Shown one piece after another: positions 43,404-55,017 of a stretch of DNA of 64,000 nucleotides (its first letter is position 1; the number at the start of each line of letters is the position of its first letter). Both the position numbers and the translations under genes were made by a program. Location of the stretch: contig NZ_FNWO01000014.1 of the NCBI RefSeq assembly GCF_900108475.1, positions 28,954 through 92,953 on the forward strand. The letters run 5' to 3'. Origin of the DNA: Magnetospirillum fulvum (GTDB lineage Bacteria; Pseudomonadota; Alphaproteobacteria; Rhodospirillales; Magnetospirillaceae). The notes below the pieces were generated by a model that was given only the letters and a program-made list of their open reading frames with translations, was not told the origin of the DNA and did no database searches.

Positions 43404-43531
43404 CTCGCCACGACAGCCTGCTTCTTCGGATCGCAGACAGAGCAATGCCGCGATGAGGGGGCCTCACCGCGGCTTGGTCTTTTCCGTCCGCCCGGTCGGG
43501 CGATGCCTCTTTCGGGGCGGGCGCTGTCTTG

Positions 43532-44956
43532 CTACGACACGCCGCCGCCGAGAACCTTGTAGAGGGTGACGAGGTTCGACAGGCGCGAGATCTGGACCGA
43601 GATCAAATCCTGTTCGGCGCTGTAGAGCGAGCGCTGCGAATCCAGCACGGTCAGATAGTTGTCGATGCCGCTGTCGTAGCGGGCGCGCGACAGGCGATAG
43701 CTGTCGCGGGTCGCGGCGACCAGATCGGATTGCGACTTCATCTGCTCGGACAGGGTGGTCTTGGCGGTCAGGGCATTCGCGACCTCGCTGAACGCGGTCT
43801 GGATCGACTTTTCGTACTGAGCGATCGCGATATCGCGGTTGGCCTTGGCGCTGTCGAGGTTGGCGAAGTTCTTCCCGGCGTCGAAGATCGGCGTCGTGAT
43901 CTGCGGCACGAACGACCATGCCCCGGTACCGGCGGCGAACAGGGTGTCCAGCGTCGTGCTGGAACTCCCGAACGTGCCGGTCAGCGACAAAGTGGGGAAG
44001 AAGGCGGCCCGTGCGGCACCGATATTGGCGTTGGCGGCCTTTAAGGTGTGTTCGGCCTGGACGATATCGGGGCGGCGCAGCAGAACCTCGGAGGGCAGGC
44101 CGGTCGGCAGATCCTCGACGAAATGCAGCCCGCCGAGATCGTCGGCCGCCGCGTCCAGCCGGGATTCGTCGATCGGCGCGCCGACCAGCAGGACCAGCGC
44201 GTTCTTGTCCTGCTCGACCTGACGCAGATAGCGCGAGCGGTTGACCCGGGCGGTTTCGACCGCGGTCCGGGCCTGGGCGACGTCGAGTTGCGAGGCAGCG
44301 CCACGTTCGAAGCTGCGCAAGATCAACTCCAGCGAGGCCTGACGGCTGTCGAGGGTCTCGTTGGTGAGCTTGAGCAGGGCGCGGTCGCCGAACAAAGTCA
44401 GTGCAGCGTTGGCGACCTCGGCAATCAGGGAGATCCGGGTCGAGTCCCGCGCTTCCTCAGTCGCCAGATACTTTTCGAGCGATTCCTCTTCCAGGCTGGA
44501 CAGCCGTCCGAACAGATCAACCTCGAACGAGGTGATCCCCAGGTTAGCGTTGAAGCGGCGGGTGTCGGACGCCTTGGGCGGGTTCGCCGAGCTGACCGAT
44601 TTCGGGCTGTGGTCGGCGGTTGCCGACGCTCCGGCGGTCAAATGCGGGAACAGGTCGGATTCGGAAACCCGATAGGTCGAGCGCGCCACATCAATGTTGA
44701 GCGCCGCGACCCGAAGGTCGCGGTTGTTCTCCAGCGCCTGCCCGATCAGATACTGAAGCGACGGGGCGGTGAAGAACTCCTTCCACGCCATGTTGCCCAG
44801 CAGCGGAGCCTCGGGCTTGGTCGGGGCGGCCGGACCCGCCCCGGCGGGCCAGGCGGCGGGGACCGGGGCTTCGGGCCGCAGGTAATCGGGGACCAGCGAG
44901 CAGCCCGACAGCAGGGTGGCGGCGGCAAGAGCCGCGAAAAGCGGTCTGGTGGTCAT
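43532..44956 (-). CDS. Outer-membrane efflux channel lipoprotein (OprM/NodT family)
   Basis: A 474-residue protein. MTTRPLFAALAAATLLSGCS is a lipoprotein signal with the lipobox LLSGC. Two TolC-type repeats follow, with the family signatures WKEFFTAPSLQYLIGQALEN, FEVDLFGRLSSLEE and LLRRPDIVQAEHTLKAANAN plus FFPTLSLTGTFG. It provides the outer-membrane exit duct for the RND pump encoded just upstream. Start at 44956; an earlier ATG at 44995 overlaps the pump's stop. Last gene of the efflux operon. Confidence 0.94.
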   Translation of the reverse strand: MTTRPLFAALAAATLLSGCSLVPDYLRPEAPVPAAWPAGAGPAAPTKPEAPLLGNMAWKEFFTAPSLQYLIGQALENNRDLRVAALNIDVARSTYRVSESDLFPHLTAGASATADHSPKSVSSANPPKASDTRRFNANLGITSFEVDLFGRLSSLEEESLEKYLATEEARDSTRISLIAEVANAALTLFGDRALLKLTNETLDSRQASLELILRSFERGAASQLDVAQARTAVETARVNRSRYLRQVEQDKNALVLLVGAPIDESRLDAAADDLGGLHFVEDLPTGLPSEVLLRRPDIVQAEHTLKAANANIGAARAAFFPTLSLTGTFGSSSTTLDTLFAAGTGAWSFVPQITTPIFDAGKNFANLDSAKANRDIAIAQYEKSIQTAFSEVANALTAKTTLSEQMKSQSDLVAATRDSYRLSRARYDSGIDNYLTVLDSQRSLYSAEQDLISVQISRLSNLVTLYKVLGGGVS

Positions 44957-44987
44957 GGCGGTGTTCCGAATGGAGGAGAAGACAGAA

Positions 44988-47900
44988 TCAGACATCGGCG
45001 GACCCTTCCGGGGCGGCGGGCGTTTCCCGCTTTTTGCCAAAACGACCGAGGACGATCACGAAGAACAGCGGTACGAAATAGATCGCGAGGAAGGTTGCGC
45101 TGATCATACCGCCCATCACGCCGATACCGATTGCGTTCTGGGCACCGGACCCGGCTCCGTTGGCGATCGCCAAGGGCAGAACGCCCAGGATGAAGGCCAG
45201 CGAGGTCATCAGGATCGGGCGTAGGCGCTGTTGGGCCGCCGTGACTGCCGCGTCGGTCAGCGTCATCCCTTTCTCATAGAGATCCTTGGCAAATTCGACG
45301 ATCAGGATCGCGTTCTTGGCGGCAAGACCGATGGTGGTGAGCAGCCCGACCTGGAAATAGACGTCGTCGGGCAGGCGGACCGCCGTCACCGCGCCGACCG
45401 CGCCCAGCACGCCGAGCGGCACCACCAGCATCACCGCAAACGGGATCGACCAGCTTTCGTACAGCGCGGCGAGGCAGAGGAACACCACCAGCACCGAGAT
45501 GCTGTAGAGCGCCGGAGCCTGCGATCCGGCCTGCCGTTCCTCATAGGACAGGCCGGTCCATTGATAGCCGATGCCGGGCGGCAGCTTGGTTGCCAGATCC
45601 TCCATGATCGCCATCGCTTCGCCCGAAGAATGGCCGGGGGCGGGGGCTCCCATGATCTCGCGCGAGGGAACGCCGTTATAGCGTTCGAGCTGGGGCGAGC
45701 CGAACGACCAATGGGCGGTGGCGAAGGTCGAGAACGGCACCATTTCTCCGGTGCTGTTGCGGACTTCCCAGCGATTGACGTCCTCGGGCTGCATCCGGAA
45801 CGGGGCGTCGGCCTGGATATAGACCTTCTTGACCCGGCCTTTTTCGATGAAATCGTTGACGTAGGCCGAGCCCCACGCCGCCGACAGGGTGGAATTGATC
45901 GTCGAGAGCGACAGCCCCAACGCCGACGCCTTTTCCCGATCGACCGACACTTGGTATTGCGGGGTGTCCTCCAGCCCGTTGGGCCGCACGCCCACCAGGG
46001 CCGGATTCTGAGCGGCCATGCCCAGAATTTGGTTGCGGGCCTGCATCAACGCCTCGTGGCCCACGCCGGCCTGATCTTGCAACTGGAAGTCAAAGCCGTT
46101 GGCGTTGCCAAGCTCGATCACCGCAGGCGGGATGAAGGCGAACACCATCGCGTCCTTGATCTTGGACAGGTTGGCCATGGCGCGTCCGGCGATGGCCTTG
46201 GCCTTGAGGTTGGGGCTGGTGCGTTCGCTCCAATCCTTCAGGCGGATGAAGGCCATACCGGCATTCTGGCCGCGACCGGCGAAGTTGAAACCGGCCAGGG
46301 TAAAGATGCTGTCGACCGTGTCCTTTTCCTGTTCGCGGAAATAGGCCTCGACCTTCGACATCGTTTCGGCGGTGCGTTCGCGGGTGGCTCCGGCCGGAGT
46401 CTGAACCTGGACGAACATCAGTCCCTGGTCTTCCTCGGGAAGGAAGGCGGAGGGCAGATTGATGAACATCACGACCAGACCGGCCAGCAACACGGCATAG
46501 ACCGCCAGCGACGGCACCACGCGGCGCAGCACGCCGCGGACGCCGGTGATGTACATCGAGCGGCTGCGGTCGAAATTGCGGTTGAACCAGCCGAAGAAGC
46601 CGTGCGACGACAGGCCGTGGCCGCGTTCGACCGGCTTTAGGATCGTCGCGCACAACGCCGGGGTCAGGATCAGCGCCACCAACACCGACAGCCCCATCGC
46701 CGACACCAGGGTCAGCGAGAACTGGCGATAGATCGCGCCGGTCGAGCCGGAGAAGAACGCCATCGGCACCAGAACCGCCGAGAGCACCAAGGCGATGCCG
46801 ATCAGCGCCCCGGTGATCTGATCCATTGATTTGCGGGTTGCTTCCTTGGGCGACAGCCCCTCCTCGCTCATCACGCGCTCGACATTCTCGACGACGACGA
46901 TGGCGTCATCGACCAGCAGGCCGATTGCCAGCACCATCGCAAACATCGTCAGCGTGTTGATGGTAAAGCCGCTGGCGGCGAGGATGCCGAAGGTACCAAG
47001 CAGAACCACCGGAACCGCGATGGTGGGGATCAGGGTGGCCCGGAAGTTCTGAAGGAAGACGAACATCACGACGAAGACCAGCACGATCGCTTCGATCAGG
47101 GTCTTGATCACCTCTTCGATCGAGATGCGGACGAACGGCGTGGTGTCGTAGGGATAGGTGACTTCCAGCCCCTCGGGCAGAACCTTCTTCAATTCCTCGA
47201 ACTGCTTGCGGACCGCGGTGACGGTATCGAGCGCGTTGGCGCCGGTCGCGAGCTTGATGCCCATTGCGGCGGCGGGGTGGCCGTTATATTTGGCCTGGAT
47301 TTCGTAGTTTTCCGAGCCGATCTCGATCCGGGCGACGTCCTTCAGCCGCACCAGCGAGCCGTCCTGATTGACCCGAAGCAGGATCGCGCCGAACTGCTCG
47401 ACCGTCTCCAACCGGCTTTGCGCCAGAATGGTCGCGTTGATCTGCTGGCCCGGCACGGCGGGATTGCCGCCAAGCTGGCCGACCGAGACCTCGGCGTTTT
47501 CGGCGGTGATCGCGTTGACGACGTCGGCGGTGGACAGGGCATAGCTGACCAGCTTGTCCGGGTTCAGCCAGACCCGCATCGCATGCTGGGCCCCGAACAC
47601 GGTGACTTCGCCAACGCCGTTGACCCGGCTGATCGGATCTTGGACGCGCGAGGTCAGCATGTCGGTCAGATCGACCTGGGAATAGCGGTCGTCCTTCGAG
47701 TAGAAGCCCGCGACCAGCAGGAAGTTCTTGGCGGCCTTGGCGACCTTGACGCCCTGGCTCTGCACCTCCTGCGGCAACAGCGGCATCGCCAATTGCAGCT
47801 TGTTCTGCACCTGCACCTGGGCGATGTCGGGGTTGGCTTCGGGGTCGAAGGTGAGCGTAATCGAAACATTACCGGCGGAATCGCTGGTCGAGGACATATA

Positions 47901-48128
47901 GCGAAGATGATCGAGACCGTTCATCTTCTGCTCGATCACCTGGGTGACGGTGTTTTCAACCGTCTGCGCCGAGGCGCCGGGATAGGTCGCGGAGATCTGC
48001 ACCGCCGGGGGGGCGATGCGCGGATATTGTTCGATCGGGAGCGACAGGATCGACAAACCGCCCGCCAGCATGATGATGATGGCGATGACCCAGGCGAATA
48101 CGGGCCGGTCGATAAAGAAACGGGGCAT
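44988..48128 (-). CDS. RND efflux pump inner-membrane transporter (AcrB/MexB family)
   Basis: A 1046-residue HAE1 pump. It starts [20 protein letters not shown], with [20 protein letters not shown] in the porter domain, [20 protein letters not shown] carrying the paired Asp of the proton relay, and [20 protein letters not shown] in the later docking region. It exports amphiphilic drugs and detergents. It lies 15 bases after the adaptor gene and before the channel gene, forming a complete tripartite operon. Confidence 0.95.
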   Translation of the reverse strand: MPRFFIDRPVFAWVIAIIIMLAGGLSILSLPIEQYPRIAPPAVQISATYPGASAQTVENTVTQVIEQKMNGLDHLRYMSSTSDSAGNVSITLTFDPEANPDIAQVQVQNKLQLAMPLLPQEVQSQGVKVAKAAKNFLLVAGFYSKDDRYSQVDLTDMLTSRVQDPISRVNGVGEVTVFGAQHAMRVWLNPDKLVSYALSTADVVNAITAENAEVSVGQLGGNPAVPGQQINATILAQSRLETVEQFGAILLRVNQDGSLVRLKDVARIEIGSENYEIQAKYNGHPAAAMGIKLATGANALDTVTAVRKQFEELKKVLPEGLEVTYPYDTTPFVRISIEEVIKTLIEAIVLVFVVMFVFLQNFRATLIPTIAVPVVLLGTFGILAASGFTINTLTMFAMVLAIGLLVDDAIVVVENVERVMSEEGLSPKEATRKSMDQITGALIGIALVLSAVLVPMAFFSGSTGAIYRQFSLTLVSAMGLSVLVALILTPALCATILKPVERGHGLSSHGFFGWFNRNFDRSRSMYITGVRGVLRRVVPSLAVYAVLLAGLVVMFINLPSAFLPEEDQGLMFVQVQTPAGATRERTAETMSKVEAYFREQEKDTVDSIFTLAGFNFAGRGQNAGMAFIRLKDWSERTSPNLKAKAIAGRAMANLSKIKDAMVFAFIPPAVIELGNANGFDFQLQDQAGVGHEALMQARNQILGMAAQNPALVGVRPNGLEDTPQYQVSVDREKASALGLSLSTINSTLSAAWGSAYVNDFIEKGRVKKVYIQADAPFRMQPEDVNRWEVRNSTGEMVPFSTFATAHWSFGSPQLERYNGVPSREIMGAPAPGHSSGEAMAIMEDLATKLPPGIGYQWTGLSYEERQAGSQAPALYSISVLVVFLCLAALYESWSIPFAVMLVVPLGVLGAVGAVTAVRLPDDVYFQVGLLTTIGLAAKNAILIVEFAKDLYEKGMTLTDAAVTAAQQRLRPILMTSLAFILGVLPLAIANGAGSGAQNAIGIGVMGGMISATFLAIYFVPLFFVIVLGRFGKKRETPAAPEGSADV

Positions 48129-48143
48129 GGGGGGACTCTCCGA

Positions 48144-49322
48144 TCAGCGGGCGGCGGCCGGGGCCGCCGGGGCCGCCGGGGCCGCTTTGGCGGGAGCGAC
48201 GCGGACTTCGGCACCGGGACGGATTTTCTGTAACCCTTCGGTCACCACCAGATCGCCCGCGGCCAGCCCCTCTTCGATCAGCCAGGAATCGCCGACCGCC
48301 TGACCGACCTTGACCGGACGCGGGGCGACCTTGTTGTCGGGGCCGACCACCCAGACCGAGGCCTTGCCGTCGGCACCGCGCACCAGCGCCTTCTGCGGGA
48401 TCAGGATGGCCTGATCCTTGACGCCCTGCTCGATCCGGGCGCGGACGAACAGGCCGGGAAAAAGGTCGTGGCGCGGATTGGGGAACACGGCGCGAAGCTG
48501 GACCGCTCCGGTGGTCTGATCGACGGTGACGTCGGAGAATTCCAACCGTCCGGGCAGGTCGTAGGATTGGGCGGTACCGTCGAGCGTCAACGTCACCGGC
48601 GCGGCGGCGGCGGCGGCGCTGCCATCGGGGGTGAGCGTCCGGCGCAGACGGATCAGTTCGGAACTCGACTGGCTGACATCGACGAAGATCGGGTCCAACT
48701 GGGTGATGGTGGCAAGGCTGGTGTTCTGGTTGGCGGTAACCAGCGCACCTTCGGTGACGCTGGATTTACCGATCCGGCCGCTGATCGGGGCGAACACCTT
48801 GGTGTAGCCCAGGCTGATCCGCGCCGTCTGTACCGCCGCTTCGGCGACCAGAATCTGCGCCTTGGCCTGATCGAGGCTGGCGATGGCGTCGTCGTAATCC
48901 TGGCGCGACACCGCGTTGATCCGCACCAGATCCTCGTAGCGGGACGCCTTGGCCTCGACCGATTTCAACGAGGCGCGGGCCTTGACCAGATCGGCCTGGG
49001 CGCTGTTGACGCTGGCCTGATAGGTCGCGGGGTCGATCAGGTAAAGCTGTTGCCCCGCCTTGACCTCGCTGCCTTCCTGGAACAATCGCTTCAAGATGAT
49101 GCCGTTGACCTGGGGACGGACCTCGGCGACGCGAAAGGCGGTGGTGCGGCCGGGCAATTCGGTGGTCAGCGCCACCCGCCCGGGTTCGACCGCGAGGGCG
49201 GTCACCTCGACCGGAGCGCCCGGGGGGGCACCGGCGGACTGCTTTTTATCGTCGCAACCGGTTGCCACCAAAGCGGCAAGGGCGAGGATGGCCAGGGACG
49301 AAATTCTGGGGGGGAGGGACAT
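48144..49322 (-). CDS. RND efflux periplasmic adaptor lipoprotein (AcrA/MexA family)
   Basis: A 392-residue protein. MSLPPRISSLAILALAALVA then TGCDD is a lipoprotein signal with lipobox VATGC. The family blocks are LPGRTTAFRVAEVRPQVNGI, FQEGSEVKAGQQLYLIDP, a coiled-coil hairpin and YTKVFAPISGRIGKSSVTEG. The C-terminus is an Ala/Pro run (AAPAAPAAPAAA), probably a disordered tail. First gene of the operon, divergent from a TetR regulator. Confidence 0.94.
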   Translation of the reverse strand: MSLPPRISSLAILALAALVATGCDDKKQSAGAPPGAPVEVTALAVEPGRVALTTELPGRTTAFRVAEVRPQVNGIILKRLFQEGSEVKAGQQLYLIDPATYQASVNSAQADLVKARASLKSVEAKASRYEDLVRINAVSRQDYDDAIASLDQAKAQILVAEAAVQTARISLGYTKVFAPISGRIGKSSVTEGALVTANQNTSLATITQLDPIFVDVSQSSSELIRLRRTLTPDGSAAAAAAPVTLTLDGTAQSYDLPGRLEFSDVTVDQTTGAVQLRAVFPNPRHDLFPGLFVRARIEQGVKDQAILIPQKALVRGADGKASVWVVGPDNKVAPRPVKVGQAVGDSWLIEEGLAAGDLVVTEGLQKIRPGAEVRVAPAKAAPAAPAAPAAAR

Positions 49323-49385
49323 TGTCGGGATCCTTGACTTCGGCGGCGCCAGTCGGAGAAGGGGTGGACGGCGCTGCTCATGCAG

Positions 49386-49417
49386 TGTACCGTACCGTAC
49401 AGTTTAGTTTGGATCAA
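49386..49417 (-). promoter_or_regulatory. Efflux operon promoter with TetR-type operator
   Basis: TGTACCGTACCGTACA (49386-49401) has perfect TGTAC/GTACA half-sites around six bases. It overlaps the -10 TACGGT (49389-49394, minus strand), which lies 17 bases from the -35 TTGATC (49412-49417). The repressor from the divergent gene would block polymerase here. Confidence 0.7.
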
Positions 49418-49464
49418 GACGCTTTCGTCGGGATATACGTAGGGACAGGAGAGACAGGCCGACC

Positions 49465-50088
49465 ATGACAAAGGCAAAGCCGCAGGGGCGGGGGATGGCA
49501 CGTCGCCAAGCCATGCTGGATGCCGCCCGGGAGCTGTTTCTCGAAAAAGGATTTGAGTGTACCAGCCTGTCCGATATCGTCGAGCGCTCCAAGGGGTCGC
49601 GCAGCACCTTATACGATCAGTTTGGAAGTAAAGATGGTCTTTTGCGTGCCCTGGTCGAAGGTATCACCTCGACGGTGTGGGAATTGCTGGGGGACGAAAC
49701 CGGTCCCTGCACCTTTTGCGAGGCTGGGTTGATCGAACTGGGCGGGCGCTTCGTCCGCGCCGCCCTGGCTCCCGACAACATCGCGGTTTATCGGATTCTG
49801 GTCGCCGAAGGGCACCGGGTCCCCGAAATCGCCGAATTGTTTTTCAATACCGGGCCGCGCACGCTGGAACGCCGTCTGGCCGAACGGTTCCGCGCCGCGC
49901 TGTCGGTGCGCGAAGACGCCGGGTCGCCCGACGAAATCGCCCAGATCTATCTGGGGGCGATGCTGGGCGACCTGCATGTCCGCCAGGTTCTTGGCCTGGT
50001 GCCGCATTGGAGCGACGAACAAATCGATTCCCATGTCCGCATCGCGGTGGGGATTTTTCTCGACGGGGTCGGCCGTCCGGCCCAATGA
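49465..50088 (+). CDS. TetR-family repressor of the efflux operon
   Basis: A 207-residue protein. The N-terminal HTH (AMLDAARELFLEKGFECTSL, then SDIVERSKGSRSTLYDQFGS) is of the AcrR/TetR type, and the ligand-binding half has VYRILVAEGHRVPEIAELFF as in AefR-like members. It is encoded divergently from the AcrAB-OprM-like operon, with a palindrome over the operon's -10, so it is most likely the local drug-responsive repressor. Confidence 0.9.
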   Translation: MTKAKPQGRGMARRQAMLDAARELFLEKGFECTSLSDIVERSKGSRSTLYDQFGSKDGLLRALVEGITSTVWELLGDETGPCTFCEAGLIELGGRFVRAALAPDNIAVYRILVAEGHRVPEIAELFFNTGPRTLERRLAERFRAALSVREDAGSPDEIAQIYLGAMLGDLHVRQVLGLVPHWSDEQIDSHVRIAVGIFLDGVGRPAQ

Positions 50089-50093
50089 CGGCC

Positions 50094-52067
50094 TCAGATC
50101 GCCCGGATTCCGCCGAGGAAGCTATCGACTTCGTGGCGCAATTGGGACGAGACCGCCCCTAATTCCTTGGCGACGCTGTGCATCCGGTTGGCGAGGTCGC
50201 CAGTCTGCCCCGCCGCGCGCGACACTTCGACGATGCCGCGGCTGACTGCGGCGTTGCCTATCGCGGCTTCCTGGACGTTGCGGGCGATTTCCTGGGTTGC
50301 GGCGGTCTGTTCCTCGACGGCCGAGGCGATCGAGGTGACGACGCCGTCAACCTGTCCCACCACGTCGCGGACGCGCAGGATCGAGCCTGCGGCTTCATGG
50401 GTGTTGCTCTGAACCCCGGCGATCTGGCTTTGAATCTCGGCGGTGGCCCGGGCGGTCTGGGTCGATAGCGCCTTGACCTCGCCCGCGACGACGGCAAAGC
50501 CCTTGCCCGCGTCGCCCGCGCGGGCCGCCTCGATCGTGGCGTTCAGCGCCAACAGGTTGGTCTGACCGGCAATGTCCTCGATCATCCGGACGATTTCGCC
50601 GATCCGGTCGGCCGCCTGTTGCAGGTCGCCGACCCGGCGGGTCGCCTCGGCGGTGTGCTCGACCGCCAATTGCGAGATGCGGGTGGTGTCTTGGACCCGG
50701 CGGCTGATTTCCGAGGTGGAGGCCCCCAATTCCTCGGTCGCCGAGGCCACGGTCTGGACGTTGGTGGTGGATTCCTCGGCGGCATGGGCAACCGTGGCGC
50801 TCTGATCGCCGGTCAGGGTGGCGGCGGCGTTCAGTTCGGTCGAGGCGCTGGCGACCTGATCGACCACGGTCGAAACCCCGATCATCACCTGGCTTACCGC
50901 CTGATCGAACCGGCTGGTCAATTGATCGCGGCGCAGGGCGCGGTCGAGTTCGCGCTGGCGAGCCTGCTCGGCTTCGCGTTGAAGCCGCTCGGTCTCGGCC
51001 AGTTCGCGGCGGAACACCTCAAGCGAGCGGGCCATCTCGCCGATTTCGTCGCGGCGGGATTGATGCGCGATGTCAAGGTCGCGGGCTCCGTCGGCCATTC
51101 GCTGCATCGCGGCGGTGGTGGCGAGCAGCGGCAGGGTGATCGAGCGTCCGATCGAGCGCGTCGCCAGCAGGAAGATCACCGCCAGGGCCAGGGTGAAGCC
51201 CCAGGAAATCATGTGGGTCCGCTCGACGGTGGTGGCGACATTGGCCAGGGCTTCGTCGCGTTCCTTGCCCGCGGCGTCGGCCAGTTGGTCGAAGCGGTCG
51301 CCGAAACTGGCATAGCTCTCGCTGAGAGCCTTGCGGGCCGCCTCGGCGTCCTGATCGAGTTCGACATAGGCGGTGACCGTGCGTAGATAGCTCTCGGCAT
51401 CCTGACGCAGGCTGGCGCGCTGGCTTTCCGGCAGGCCGCTGCGGTCGAGCGTGGCGAGGAAGGCGCGCTGTGCCGCCGCGACCTTAGCCAGATAGTCGGG
51501 ACGATGACGCAGCAGGTAATCCTTTTCCGAGCGGCGCATCGACAGCAGGTGCATCATCAGTGTCGGGTCGGTGCCAGCCGAGGTCAGGTTGGCCTCGATC
51601 GCGTGGGCGGCGTCGCGAAGTTGCTTCTCCAGCCCCAGAGTCTCGTTGAGGCCGACCTTGATCAGGTTGTCGGAGACGGTGCCAAGCGCCTGACGATAGC
51701 GCACGATCCCGCTGCCAATCGCGTCGAGATCGGGGCGGAAGGCGTCGGCATGGGGTTCGCCCGCCATCCGCTTGGCGAGCTCGGATGCCTGGGTCGCTGT
51801 CGCCAGCGCGGTTTCGGCGTATTTCGGCTCCTTGCGGATCAGGAAATCCTTTTCCGCCCGTCGCATTTCCAGCGCCAGGATGCGCAAATCACGGCTTTGG
51901 CTGAACAGAATGTTGTGGGCCTCGGCTTCCTCCTGTTCGGAGGAAACGATCGCTTCCGACCATGTCTGGGTCAAGAGCAGGAGAAAAAGGGCGGAAAGCC
52001 CGATTACGGCCAGGGTGGAGACCCGGGCGGCCAGGGATTGGGATGGGTCCATTCGGCGTGGCAGCAT
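50094..52067 (-). CDS. Methyl-accepting chemotaxis protein with HBM sensor domain
   Basis: A 657-residue chemoreceptor. A first membrane helix ([15 protein letters not shown]) is followed by a helical bimodular-like periplasmic domain with two RR/SEKD motifs ([33 protein letters not shown]), a second helix, a HAMP domain and a signalling hairpin with the tip [23 protein letters not shown] receptors often sense organic acids such as TCA intermediates; that is inference. It converges with tetR (5-base gap). Confidence 0.92.
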   Translation of the reverse strand: MLPRRMDPSQSLAARVSTLAVIGLSALFLLLLTQTWSEAIVSSEQEEAEAHNILFSQSRDLRILALEMRRAEKDFLIRKEPKYAETALATATQASELAKRMAGEPHADAFRPDLDAIGSGIVRYRQALGTVSDNLIKVGLNETLGLEKQLRDAAHAIEANLTSAGTDPTLMMHLLSMRRSEKDYLLRHRPDYLAKVAAAQRAFLATLDRSGLPESQRASLRQDAESYLRTVTAYVELDQDAEAARKALSESYASFGDRFDQLADAAGKERDEALANVATTVERTHMISWGFTLALAVIFLLATRSIGRSITLPLLATTAAMQRMADGARDLDIAHQSRRDEIGEMARSLEVFRRELAETERLQREAEQARQRELDRALRRDQLTSRFDQAVSQVMIGVSTVVDQVASASTELNAAATLTGDQSATVAHAAEESTTNVQTVASATEELGASTSEISRRVQDTTRISQLAVEHTAEATRRVGDLQQAADRIGEIVRMIEDIAGQTNLLALNATIEAARAGDAGKGFAVVAGEVKALSTQTARATAEIQSQIAGVQSNTHEAAGSILRVRDVVGQVDGVVTSIASAVEEQTAATQEIARNVQEAAIGNAAVSRGIVEVSRAAGQTGDLANRMHSVAKELGAVSSQLRHEVDSFLGGIRAI

Positions 52068-52112
52068 GGGGGGGGGTCTCCTGTGAAGACTTCGCTTCTA
52101 TATTACCCTTTT

Positions 52113-53789
52113 TTACTCTTTGCTTCTGATATCCGCCAGAAAGCGAACCAGCTCACCTTCGAGGGAACGGCTATGAGTTTTTAGACTGTCCGCGATCGAA
52201 AAGACGTCTTTGGCCATTCGGCCGGTTTCGGCGGCAGCTTGGGCAACTTCGGTGACGCTGGTCGAAACGTCGCGGACACCCTGGCTGGCCGCCTCGACAT
52301 TGCGGGCGATCTCGTTGGTCACCGTGCCCTGTTCCTCGACCGCCCCGGCAATCGATGTCGAGAAGGAATCGATCCGGGTAATGGTGTTGGCAATGGCATG
52401 GATGGCTTCGACGGTGGCGCGGGTTCCGTCCTGAACCGCCGAAATCTGCTGGGCGATGTCCTCGGTCGCCTGGGCGGTCTGACCGGCCAGGGTCTTGACC
52501 TCATGGGCGACGACGGCAAAGCCCTTGCCCGCCTCTCCGGCGCGGGCGCTCTCGATCGTCGCATTCAGCGCCAGCATGTTGGTCTGGCTGGCAATACCGT
52601 TGATCAGGCTAATGACCTCGCCGATCCGGCTGGTGGACGATGACAGGCCCTCGACCTTGCGGTTGGTCTCGGCGGCTTCGGCCACCGCGGCCCGGGCGAT
52701 CGCGGTCGATTGTTCGACCTGACGGGCAATCTCGCGGATCGAGGCCGACAATTCCTGTCCCGCCGCCGACACCGATTCGACATTGGCCGAGGCGGTGTCG
52801 CTGGCCGAGGCCAGCGCCGCCCCTTGTCTGCCGGTGCGGTCGGCGTTCGCCGCCAGATCGTCGGCGGCGCGGTGGAGATGGTCGGTCAGCGAGCCGATCT
52901 CGGCGACGACGCCGTGGACCCGCGTTTCCATCTCGTTGGCCAATGCCGCCATCTCGACGTGACGCTGCGCCCTGACCCGTTCTTCCTGGGCGTTTTGCGC
53001 GCGGGTTAGCCGTTCATTCTCGGCGGCGTGGGCGCGAAACACCTCCAGGGTGCGGGCCATGTCGCCGATATCGTCTCTGCGGTCGGTCAGCGGCAGCGAG
53101 CGGTCGAGTCGTCCCTGGGCGATGTCGCTCATCGCGGCGGTGATCGCGCGCAGCGGACGCACAATCGTCCGGTGGGCCAGCCCCAGCCCCAGCCCCAGAC
53201 CGACGATTCCGCATCCGAGCAGGATCAGCAGAGTCCAGGTCTTGACCGCCTCGGCCGAGGCGAAGAACTGCGCCACCGGGATGCCGACATACAAAATCCC
53301 GATCACCGCGCCGGACGAGTCGCGGATCGGGTCGTAGCCGGTGACATAGGGAATGCCCAGGATATCGACGAAGCCGCGATAGGGCTCGTTGCGGACCAGA
53401 ACCGCCTCATAGGCGGCGTTGCGCGCCAGTTTGGTGCCAACGGCGCGGCTGCCGTCATCCTTGCGGACATTGGTCGAGACGCGGGTATCGCCCATGAAAA
53501 TCGTCGCGGTGCCGCCGACCTGGGCCACCACCGAATCGACCGGAGTGAAATTGTCGTTGAGGGGAACGGTTCCGGCGACGATCCGTCCCTCGACAAGGCG
53601 GAAATCGCCGCCTTGCGCCTTCAATTCGTTCCACGCCACCCGCATGTTGCGCTCGATGGCGAGATAAGCGTCCTGCTCGGCATTGCGGTTGAGTACCCCG
53701 AGAGTCGCCACGCCGACCGAAACCCCGATCAGGATGGTGTTGAGTAGGATCACCAGCCCTACCCGCAGAGATATGGTTAAACGCGGCAT
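52113..53789 (-). CDS. Methyl-accepting chemotaxis protein with single-Cache sensor
   Basis: A 558-residue receptor from ATG 53789 (GGGGAAGG upstream). A first helix [20 protein letters not shown] precedes a Cache-like periplasmic domain ([40 protein letters not shown]). A second helix, HAMP ([19 protein letters not shown]) and a signalling domain with [20 protein letters not shown] follow. It precedes the HBM receptor on the same strand (45-base gap). The ligand is unknown. Confidence 0.92.
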   Translation of the reverse strand: MPRLTISLRVGLVILLNTILIGVSVGVATLGVLNRNAEQDAYLAIERNMRVAWNELKAQGGDFRLVEGRIVAGTVPLNDNFTPVDSVVAQVGGTATIFMGDTRVSTNVRKDDGSRAVGTKLARNAAYEAVLVRNEPYRGFVDILGIPYVTGYDPIRDSSGAVIGILYVGIPVAQFFASAEAVKTWTLLILLGCGIVGLGLGLGLAHRTIVRPLRAITAAMSDIAQGRLDRSLPLTDRRDDIGDMARTLEVFRAHAAENERLTRAQNAQEERVRAQRHVEMAALANEMETRVHGVVAEIGSLTDHLHRAADDLAANADRTGRQGAALASASDTASANVESVSAAGQELSASIREIARQVEQSTAIARAAVAEAAETNRKVEGLSSSTSRIGEVISLINGIASQTNMLALNATIESARAGEAGKGFAVVAHEVKTLAGQTAQATEDIAQQISAVQDGTRATVEAIHAIANTITRIDSFSTSIAGAVEEQGTVTNEIARNVEAASQGVRDVSTSVTEVAQAAAETGRMAKDVFSIADSLKTHSRSLEGELVRFLADIRSKE

Positions 53790-53872
53790 GACCTTCCCCT
53801 TGCCTGAACATCGGCATTCTCTAGTATATGACCTTAGTCGGTGCCAATCCAAGGGTATATCAGGCTTTAGAC

Positions 53873-54850
53873 CTAGGTCAGGGGGCCAATCCGCTGGCGC
53901 AGAGCGGCGGCAATATCGAATGCGGCGTCGAGCCGCGGCCGCGGCCAGGGCGACAGATCGGCGACGGACTCCAGCGGCCGCGCCAATCCCCGCTCGTACA
54001 GCAGGCGGTGCAACCGCTCGTGCTTGGGTGCGACCCAGCCCGGCGGCGACCAGATGAACACCGGGGCCGGGGCGGCGCAGGCCTCGCAGCACATGCTGAC
54101 CGAATCGCCGGTGACGACGATGGCATCGGCCAGGGCCAGGAAGCCGAAATAGGGATTGTCGCCGGGTTGGCCATAAAGATGCAGCCAGCGCGGTTCGGGC
54201 AGCCGTGCCGCCAGCGCCTGGGATTGCGGCTCGCCGGTGCGGCGGCTGGTGGTCAGCAGCACCGATCCCTGCGCGGCGGCGGCCAGGTCGGCGACGCGGC
54301 GGCCCAATTCTTCGGCCATTGCGACCGGAAAGGGCCGCTGTCTGGTCGCGCCGCCGACGATCACCGCGATCCGGGGATGGGGCAGGGCGGCAAAGGCGGA
54401 TTCCCACCGCTTCGCTTCTTCCGCCAGCCGGGCCGGGCCGACCCGGTGCGGCGCGCCGACGATCTCGATCACATTGGCGGCGGGGTGGGGGCGGTCGTGG
54501 GCGGGGATCGCGATCAGGTCGAAATCGTCGCGGCCGGGACCGCCGGGGTCCATGATCTGGGCCAGATGGGCGCCTGATTGCCGTTTGATCCAGCGCGCCA
54601 CCGGGGCGGTGCGGCGTCCGGCGGCGATCACCAACCGGGGCCAGGGGGGAGCCAGCGCGGCGCGGGATTCCGCTTCAATGCCGATCAGCCCGGCCCCGCG
54701 CAGCAGGTTGGGCAGCTTGGCCCAGCGGTCATAGCGGATTGTCTTGATCGCGAAGGGCAGGTCCAGCGCCTCGGCGACGCCCAGCGCCTGACTGACGTTT
54801 CCGGCGCGGTCGTCGGCCAGAACCCAGACTGGAACCGACTGATCTCCCAT
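53873..54850 (-). CDS. ELM1/GtrOC1-family protein (COG3660)
   Basis: A 325-residue soluble protein of the family named after plant mitochondrial-fission ELM1: [20 protein letters not shown] at the start, [31 protein letters not shown] and [20 protein letters not shown]. The fold is glycosyltransferase-B-like, and the bacterial role is not established. It lies just upstream of the Cache receptor gene on the same strand, but the two are probably unrelated functionally. Confidence 0.85.
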   Translation of the reverse strand: MGDQSVPVWVLADDRAGNVSQALGVAEALDLPFAIKTIRYDRWAKLPNLLRGAGLIGIEAESRAALAPPWPRLVIAAGRRTAPVARWIKRQSGAHLAQIMDPGGPGRDDFDLIAIPAHDRPHPAANVIEIVGAPHRVGPARLAEEAKRWESAFAALPHPRIAVIVGGATRQRPFPVAMAEELGRRVADLAAAAQGSVLLTTSRRTGEPQSQALAARLPEPRWLHLYGQPGDNPYFGFLALADAIVVTGDSVSMCCEACAAPAPVFIWSPPGWVAPKHERLHRLLYERGLARPLESVADLSPWPRPRLDAAFDIAAALRQRIGPLT

Positions 54851-55017
54851 CGTCTATAGCTCCGCCCCATCGTGGGAGGGCAGTTACTTTGACGGATCGG
54901 CCGCGCAATGCAAGCGCTTCCTGCCCGATTAGCCGGATGGGGGGTAATGAATGACTCGACTGGTCGGGTAAAGGTTGCTATATTTGATTCGTTCAATTTC
55001 GCATGGAGCCCCCCGCC

